Position numbers and translations under genes: made by a program. A stretch of DNA of 11,407 nt from CALTSX01 sp051647685 (lineage in GTDB: Bacteria; Chlamydiota; Chlamydiia; Chlamydiales; CALTSX01). Location of the stretch: positions 1 through 11,407 of the forward strand of contig JBOFEG010000038.1 of assembly GCA_051647685.1 (NCBI GenBank). Reading direction: 5' to 3'. Position 1 is the stretch's first letter; each line of letters starts with the position of its first letter. Below are positions 6,808 through 11,407 of the stretch, piece after piece. The notes below the pieces were generated by a model, which was not told the DNA's origin, did not search any database, and saw only the letters and a list, made by a program, of their open reading frames with translations.

Positions 6808-8160
6808 ATGGTCGAAAAATCCCAATTACATGAATTAACAGTAAAAACGACGATAGATACTGATAATCAACCGCTTACCAATAACTCTAAAATAGAAGAG
6901 GTCTTTGTTGAAACCATCATAGATATGGGTTCCTGTATGAAATCAAGCTATTCCACCATTAAATTTGAACCTCTAAAAACAGGAAGGCCAGATGACTTAC
7001 ATCTATATGTCCATGCTCAGAGCCCAAGTATGATGAGAGAAATCCAATTAAAAGAGGGACCTAACGAGGATCAAGTCCTCTTAAATGTAGATAAGTTTTT
7101 ATGTAACTTACAGAATAGCTTATATGCTGATTATCTTAGGGTTAATTGCTCAGAGGGTATTATTTTTTATCAATCTATTGGGGAAACAGAAGTAAAAAAA
7201 ATAGACGTTACTAAGGTAGAGGATGGAAAATATCTTTCTGAATTCCATAAAGTACAAGATGCTCTCAGGGAAGTGATAGATGAAAGCGAACATGTTGAAT
7301 ATATAGAGAGAATACCCGGATTACGAGGAGTTGATCAAACGAATCAGTTCTCCCCTCCTTTAACAGAGCGTTTCGCCACATTAAACCAGCAAATTATACC
7401 TCCATTATTAGAAAGGATCAAAACCGAACCAGAAAAAGTAAAATTTTTAGAAAAAGTTATCTTTGCAGATTGTTTAGTAAAAAATTTATTAGAAGAATCT
7501 GCTCTTAACGTAAAGCAAGCACAGTGGAATTTGCAGGAAATACAACAAACGCCGTCTGACTCAAGATTCTCCCAAAGAGAGCATGAATTACAAGAAGCAA
7601 CGAAAGATTATGAGATAATACAACAATTAGATCTTGTAGCCCTTTATACAATAGCAGCTCATATCCAGAACAAGGATAGTAAGGATCACATATCGGCATC
7701 TCGTGAAATAGAAAAGTTTCTTTCCTCTAACCTAGCTATAATGGGAAAGAAAAGTTGGCACCATCAAGAAAGTTTCCTGAAAAAATCTATTTCACTGCTT
7801 ACACTAAATCGAATATGGGCTAAATTACAACCACTAACGGAAGATGAGAGCGATTATGCTTATAGAATGGGCGCTTTATCACTCCCTGCGGGGGATCGAA
7901 TCCTTTATAAAGAATACATAGAGGAATCGGGAAAAGAAGTTGCAGATATTCCAATACTGCAGGTCTTAATAGAAGCTATGCGCTCTTTCCCCGATAATTC
8001 ACTCTGTGAATGTAAGGGACTCCTACGCGCAACTCCTTATAATTTCTTAGGAATTGAAAAATCCTTTCAGCTAAGTAAAGAAGCATCTCTTAATGCAAGT
8101 CACAGTTGTATTACATCTGATCAATTGCTCGAGCATATTAAGGCTAAATCAAGGAGTTAG
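6808..8160 (+). CDS. Unrecognised 450-residue soluble protein, possibly lineage-specific or a secreted effector
   Basis: I recognise no domain or catalytic motif. Residues 1-50 are rich in Thr, Ser, Asn and Glu (TVKTTIDTDN, NNSKIEE) and carry no hydrophobic core, so there is no Sec signal; such composition is compatible with, but does not prove, a type III secretion N-terminus. Residues about 50-145 alternate in a beta-like pattern (DLHLYVHAQS, EGIIFYQSIG). From about 150 the protein is mainly helical and charged, with a likely coiled-coil stretch at about 230-275 (NVKQAQWNLQEIQQ, REHELQEATKDYEIIQQ). The C-terminal part holds a Cys pair (CECKG at about 403-407). No membrane segment is visible. 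The start at 6808 has a modest AAGAG ribosome site and a plausible own promoter. The TAG stop overlaps the rnz stop on the other strand. Codon use and base content look like the neighbours. Confidence 0.85.
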   Translation: MVEKSQLHELTVKTTIDTDNQPLTNNSKIEEVFVETIIDMGSCMKSSYSTIKFEPLKTGRPDDLHLYVHAQSPSMMREIQLKEGPNEDQVLLNVDKFLCNLQNSLYADYLRVNCSEGIIFYQSIGETEVKKIDVTKVEDGKYLSEFHKVQDALREVIDESEHVEYIERIPGLRGVDQTNQFSPPLTERFATLNQQIIPPLLERIKTEPEKVKFLEKVIFADCLVKNLLEESALNVKQAQWNLQEIQQTPSDSRFSQREHELQEATKDYEIIQQLDLVALYTIAAHIQNKDSKDHISASREIEKFLSSNLAIMGKKSWHHQESFLKKSISLLTLNRIWAKLQPLTEDESDYAYRMGALSLPAGDRILYKEYIEESGKEVADIPILQVLIEAMRSFPDNSLCECKGLLRATPYNFLGIEKSFQLSKEASLNASHSCITSDQLLEHIKAKSRS

Positions 8161-9062
8161 CGAGCAAAGGGAAATTGTTTAAAATCCCTTGCGACAAAGC
8201 TATTTGGAAAGATGGTTTGAGCTTCTTTTTCAAATTCCATTACATCTCGATATCTTGCAGAAAAATGAGTTAAAATTAACGTCTCTGCATTTGCTTTTTT
8301 TGCAATTGAGGCAGCTTGCATAGCTGTAAGATGTAGATGTTTTGAAGCAAGATGTTTGTCTTTTTCTAAATACGTGCTCTCACAGAGTAACATTTTAGCT
8401 CCATAGGCCAGGTCAATGGCACTCTGGCACATTCGGGTATCGCTAATATAAGCAAAAGTATTTCCTGGTTTTTTCCAACTGACTTCTTCAAGAGCCACTG
8501 TAGAATTTCTTATACGAATTGATTTTTTTTTTTCTAGTTTTTTTACCATAGGGCCATGAATTCCAAGGCGTGAAAGGGCTTCCTTGTCAAATTTTATTTT
8601 GTCGTACTCCGTAATGCGCCATCCAATATTATCTACTCCATGGTCTAAAAAATCAGCTTCTATTAAAAATGTCTCATCGCTGTGTACAATACCAGAAGTT
8701 GATACAGGATGTTCAACAATGGTGATATGCTCACGATAAATTGTACCAAATCGCAATCGATCAAAATATACCTTTCCACTTGCTGGATAATAACAATGGA
8801 GAGGATGTTTAATTTTATCGAGATTCAGCCTCATAATCATAGATCCAAGCCCAAGACAATGATCTCCATGAAAATGGCTAATAAAAATGCGCGTTACTGT
8901 GGGTGGTGCGATATTTGCGAAAATAAATTGTCTTTGTGTTCCTTCACCTGGATCAAATAATAAACCTTCATTATTCCAACGGAGAAGATACGCACCTTGA
9001 TTATGCAGTCGTGTAGGTTGTTGAGAAGAACATCCGAGGATAGTTAAATCTTGTACTGTCAT
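8157..9062 (-). CDS. rnz: Ribonuclease Z (tRNA 3'-processing endonuclease, short form)
   Basis: This metallo-beta-lactamase-fold enzyme removes 3' trailers from tRNA precursors, using two zinc ions. The 301 residues are the usual length of the short bacterial form. The zinc motif HFHGDH at 63-68 is complete. Other ligands are H141 in FLDHG, D208 in ISDT and H266 in LTHFSAR, and HLHLTA at 242-247 fits the family's conserved histidine plus TA motif. FDPGEGTQRQ at 36-45 is a family signature. Residues about 163-186 match the flexible arm that grips tRNA, and its lysines are encoded by an 11-A run. The start ATG (9062) overlaps the TGA of the rhomboid gene (ATGA), with GGAAAG a few bases upstream. 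It is the last gene of the lon unit and ends on the opposing gene's stop codon. Confidence 0.96.
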   Translation of the reverse strand: MTVQDLTILGCSSQQPTRLHNQGAYLLRWNNEGLLFDPGEGTQRQFIFANIAPPTVTRIFISHFHGDHCLGLGSMIMRLNLDKIKHPLHCYYPASGKVYFDRLRFGTIYREHITIVEHPVSTSGIVHSDETFLIEADFLDHGVDNIGWRITEYDKIKFDKEALSRLGIHGPMVKKLEKKKSIRIRNSTVALEEVSWKKPGNTFAYISDTRMCQSAIDLAYGAKMLLCESTYLEKDKHLASKHLHLTAMQAASIAKKANAETLILTHFSARYRDVMEFEKEAQTIFPNSFVARDFKQFPFAR

Positions 9063-10045
9063 GAAACTTTCCGATGGAAGAGCGGCATTTTAGCAAATAT
9101 AAATCCAAATAAAATACCTACTACATGTGCTGTATTAGCAATATTTAGAGGGTAGTTGATTTGAAAGCGATATAATCCAAAAGAGAGAATTTGCAGGGCA
9201 ATCATAATACCGATAAATATCATAGAAAATAATACAGCTGTTTGCGATAGAGTATATCCCTCCCAAGGTGCAGTTCTCTGACGCGTCCAAATAAAACTGA
9301 TTAAACCAGCAAGAATTCCTGAATATCCAACAAACAATGGACCTGTCATGAGATACTGTGCAGTATTAGTAATGATTGCCAATAATAGAGTAAGCGATAG
9401 GTAACGAATTATTCCAATGCGCTCTTCTACTTGTTGTCCAAGTACCCATAGACAGAGCATATTAAAAAATAAATGAATAAAATTTCCATGCAGTAATACT
9501 GGAGTAACTAAACGCCATAATTCTCCTTGTCTAATACTTAAAAAAATAGCATATGATGATATTGAAGATATAAGAGGCATTTGATTTAGAAACAATGTAT
9601 AGAAACCCGGCCAATCGTTGAGGGATGAAAATAGGAAATTTTTATATAAGGAGGTAGTAGCTTCCATCTGTCCAGGTTTTGCCCAAACTTCTAATAAACT
9701 GAAAATAAATAGTCCAGTGCATAAGATAATGATCCATGAAGTCGTTAAGTGTAGGGCAAGATCAAACCTTTTTTTTCTCGTGGAAATAGTAGTAGTAGAC
9801 GCTGTATTTTCAGCGCTAGGACCTGCTTGTATAAATTGTGCACTTGTTGGAGATTCTTTATAAAGCTGTAGCCAATTCTTTGCACGTTCAAGGCTAGTTT
9901 CCTGAACTATCCAAATATAATAAATGAATTGTTTAGTATTAGGATCGAATTTTTTTTCAAAATTGTTAGGAATGCCATCTTTTGCTAATGTAATAGAAAA
10001 AGTTTTTGCATCGACCTCTTTATTGAATGTAGTAATTAAACGCAT
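9059..10045 (-). CDS. glpG: Rhomboid family intramembrane serine protease, GlpG-like
   Basis: Rhomboid proteases cleave transmembrane segments of membrane proteins within the bilayer. The 328 residues have a GlpG layout. A soluble N-terminal domain spans about 1-65. A Ser/Thr-rich linker spans about 66-92 and ends in the basic stop RKKR. A six-helix core spans about 98-318. Catalytic residues are visible: S242 in GYSG and H307 in AHVVG. The oxyanion and structural motif is H186, H191 and N195 in the segment beginning HGNFIHLFFN. The WR pair sits at 177-178. The gene overlaps the upstream nucleotidyltransferase gene by 10 nt and the downstream rnz by 4 nt, so it belongs to the same transcript. 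Its ribosome site is weak, consistent with coupling. Family membership is sure; the symbol follows the GlpG-type domain order, and the natural substrate is unknown. Confidence 0.94.
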   Translation of the reverse strand: MRLITTFNKEVDAKTFSITLAKDGIPNNFEKKFDPNTKQFIYYIWIVQETSLERAKNWLQLYKESPTSAQFIQAGPSAENTASTTTISTRKKRFDLALHLTTSWIIILCTGLFIFSLLEVWAKPGQMEATTSLYKNFLFSSLNDWPGFYTLFLNQMPLISSISSYAIFLSIRQGELWRLVTPVLLHGNFIHLFFNMLCLWVLGQQVEERIGIIRYLSLTLLLAIITNTAQYLMTGPLFVGYSGILAGLISFIWTRQRTAPWEGYTLSQTAVLFSMIFIGIMIALQILSFGLYRFQINYPLNIANTAHVVGILFGFIFAKMPLFHRKVS

Positions 10046-10533
10046 ACTTTTATCTTATCTATAATTTTAGAGGTCGAGAGTCCTGGAACAATATCAACGA
10101 TGTGGATTCTCCCTCCATATTTCTTTATAATATCAGCTTCAATACAATTTTCTCCATACTCTCTTCCATTAATATGTACATCCGGCTGAATTATCTCTAG
10201 GAGAGCTATTGGATTCGTTTCATCAAACCATGTAACAAACGAGACAAATTCTAAAGCGCTGACCATTTCTAGTCTATGTTCCAGTAGGATGATAGGGCGA
10301 GATATATGTTTATATTTTTTAATCGAAAGATCACTATTAAGAGCAACAATTAATATATCCGCCTGTCTTGATGCCTCATAAATAATTTCTAGATGGCCGG
10401 AGTGTAATAGATCAAAAGCTCCATTTATTGTAGCAATAGTTTGTCCTGATTGCTTTAGTTCTCGTATTTTGTTTGATAGATTTTCCCTTAAGATAATTTT
10501 TTTTTTTGAAACCTGTTTCCAATTTGTATTCAA
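10036..10533 (-). CDS. RfaE2-like nucleotidyltransferase (heptose-1-phosphate adenylyltransferase or related cytidylyltransferase)
   Basis: The protein belongs to the HxGH nucleotidyltransferase superfamily. NGAFDLLHSGH spans 37-47, with HSGH at 44-47 binding the nucleotide triphosphate. VALNSD at 63-68, RP at 79-80, HR at 86-87 and the C-terminal GLSTSKIIDKI at 151-161 match the C-terminal domain of HldE (RfaE2), which makes ADP-heptose for LPS. At 165 residues it is the stand-alone form without the sugar kinase domain. The E. coli GGDY motif is replaced by NGREYGENC at 122-130, so the sugar substrate could differ; glycerol-3-phosphate or another sugar phosphate is possible. The start is TTG at 10533-10531: it has a strong AAGGAG site 6 nt upstream, overlaps the lon TGA (TTGA), and the next Met is residue 90. 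A run of 11 A lies early in the gene. Confidence 0.85.
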   Translation of the reverse strand: MNTNWKQVSKKKIILRENLSNKIRELKQSGQTIATINGAFDLLHSGHLEIIYEASRQADILIVALNSDLSIKKYKHISRPIILLEHRLEMVSALEFVSFVTWFDETNPIALLEIIQPDVHINGREYGENCIEADIIKKYGGRIHIVDIVPGLSTSKIIDKIKVCV

Positions 10534-11407
10534 GGCTTTCTCCTTGAAGAAAAAATGATTGAATATATTTGGGTGTAATCACTTACAAAATATAGTTTAA
10601 AGCTCTTCTTTAATGTAGGAGAGAGTTCATGAAGATCTCTTTCATTCTCACTTGGAAGAATGAGTATCTTTAACTTCTCTCGTTTTGCAGCGATCAGTTT
10701 CTCTTTAATTCCACCAACGGGAAGAACTTTTCCAGTAAGTGTTAATTCACCAGTCATGCCTAAATCTTTCCTAACAGGACGATTGATCAGCAAAGAGAGC
10801 ATTGCAGTTACCATGGTGATTCCTGCAGATGGACCATCTTTGGGAGTAGCTCCTTCTGGGATATGTAAATGGACTTCTTGATTTGGAAAAAACCTTTTGC
10901 CCGGTGCAAAGTCTTTAGCTTTGCTATGCAAATAGCTCCAGGCAATTTGAGCAGATTCCTTCATTACGGCCCCCGCTTGACCCGTTAGTCGCATAATGCA
11001 TTTTTCTGCAGGAATTCGTATAGATTCTACATAAAGAATTGCGCCACCGAGCGCTGTCCAAGCAAGTCCAATACAAACACCTGGGGGAGTTTTGGGATAA
11101 ATTCGATCGGATGTAAAGAGAGGAGGGCCTAAATAATCTGACAAATTTTTTGGTGTTATATGAATAGGCAAACTCAATTTTTCAACAGATGTAGATTTTT
11201 TTGCTGACGATTGTAAGCTTTCTTCAAAATCTATTATTTTATAAGCCACTTTTCGCAGGATTCTTTGAATATGTTTTTCTAAAGATCGTACACCAGCTTC
11301 TCTGGCATACCCCTCAATCATATAATTTAATGCATTAGAGGTAAAATGTACTTGGTTTATTTGTAGAGACATTGATTGTCGATTACGAGGGATTAAATAA
11401 CGCTTAG
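10530..11407 (-). CDS. lon: ATP-dependent protease Lon, C-terminal part (5' end beyond the window)
   Basis: Lon is a cytosolic AAA+ serine protease that degrades damaged and regulatory proteins. Only the last 291 residues are visible. The frame stays open through the right edge and begins KRYLIPRN, the conserved end of the AAA+ large subdomain; the ATG at 11372 is therefore an internal methionine. The alpha-helical small subdomain follows (YAREAGVRSLEKHIQRILRK). The protease domain runs from about GLAWTALGG to the end. Counting from that internal Met, the catalytic Ser is S182 in PKDGPSAG (codon at 10827-10829) and the Lys is K223 in GGIKEKL. The family motifs HIPEGATPKDG, MTGELTLTG and VLPVGG are intact. 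The gene heads the overlapping unit with the nucleotidyltransferase, rhomboid and rnz genes; its promoter lies outside the window. Confidence 0.98.
   Translation of the reverse strand, partial: KRYLIPRNRQSMSLQINQVHFTSNALNYMIEGYAREAGVRSLEKHIQRILRKVAYKIIDFEESLQSSAKKSTSVEKLSLPIHITPKNLSDYLGPPLFTSDRIYPKTPPGVCIGLAWTALGGAILYVESIRIPAEKCIMRLTGQAGAVMKESAQIAWSYLHSKAKDFAPGKRFFPNQEVHLHIPEGATPKDGPSAGITMVTAMLSLLINRPVRKDLGMTGELTLTGKVLPVGGIKEKLIAAKREKLKILILPSENERDLHELSPTLKKSFKLYFVSDYTQIYSIIFSSRRKP
10540..10545 (-). promoter_or_regulatory. Ribosome binding site that fixes a TTG start
   Basis: AAGGAG on the minus strand, 6 nt before TTG at 10533-10531, lies inside the last codons of lon. It is the strongest Shine-Dalgarno sequence I see here and supports the unusual start codon of the RfaE2-like gene. 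Confidence 0.7.

Noticed and set aside
11370..11372. ATG as the start of lon
   Set aside because: The frame continues upstream with the conserved KRYLIP segment, so this Met is internal.

Overview
The window is AT-rich (roughly one-third G+C by eye), densely coding bacterial DNA. Its gene content fits the phylum Chlamydiae: an IspG of about 600 residues with the central insertion domain, a MurJ lipid II flippase, a Lon protease whose C-terminal half reads like the chlamydial form, RNase Z close to lon (from memory the two are also near neighbours in Chlamydia trachomatis), and a cysteine-rich autotransporter barrel. The low G+C, the heptose-type nucleotidyltransferase and the PATR-repeat autotransporter, rather than a classical Pmp, point to a chlamydia-like (environmental or insect-associated) lineage. 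The family cannot be settled from sequence alone. The window opens exactly on GGATCC (BamHI), so the left edge may be a cloning junction.

Layout from left to right. (1) 1-2760, plus strand: the 3' part of a large autotransporter adhesin gene that is open at the left edge, with five passenger repeats, a linker and an outer-membrane beta-barrel. (2) 2802-6187, minus strand: murJ then ispG, overlapping by 4 nt (ATGA) and convergent with the autotransporter gene. (3) 6188-6282: a 95-nt divergent intergenic region. (4) 6283-6708, plus strand: a small charged helical protein of unknown function. (5) 6808-8160, plus strand: an unrecognised 450-residue soluble protein with its own plausible promoter. 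(6) 8157-11407, minus strand: a tightly overlapping four-gene unit in transcription order lon (its 5' part lies beyond the right edge), an RfaE2-like nucleotidyltransferase, a GlpG-like rhomboid protease and rnz. The rnz stop codon overlaps the stop of gene (5) on the opposite strand.

Functionally there are three themes. The envelope is served by the autotransporter, by MurJ (lipid II flipping), by IspG (precursors of the undecaprenyl carrier that MurJ's substrate rides on) and possibly by the sugar nucleotidyltransferase. Protein quality control is served by Lon and the rhomboid protease. RNA maturation is served by RNase Z. The two plus-strand orphans between the operons are the least explained part. 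No tRNA, rRNA, CRISPR array, insertion sequence or integrase was found, and no gene-free stretch exceeds 100 nt.
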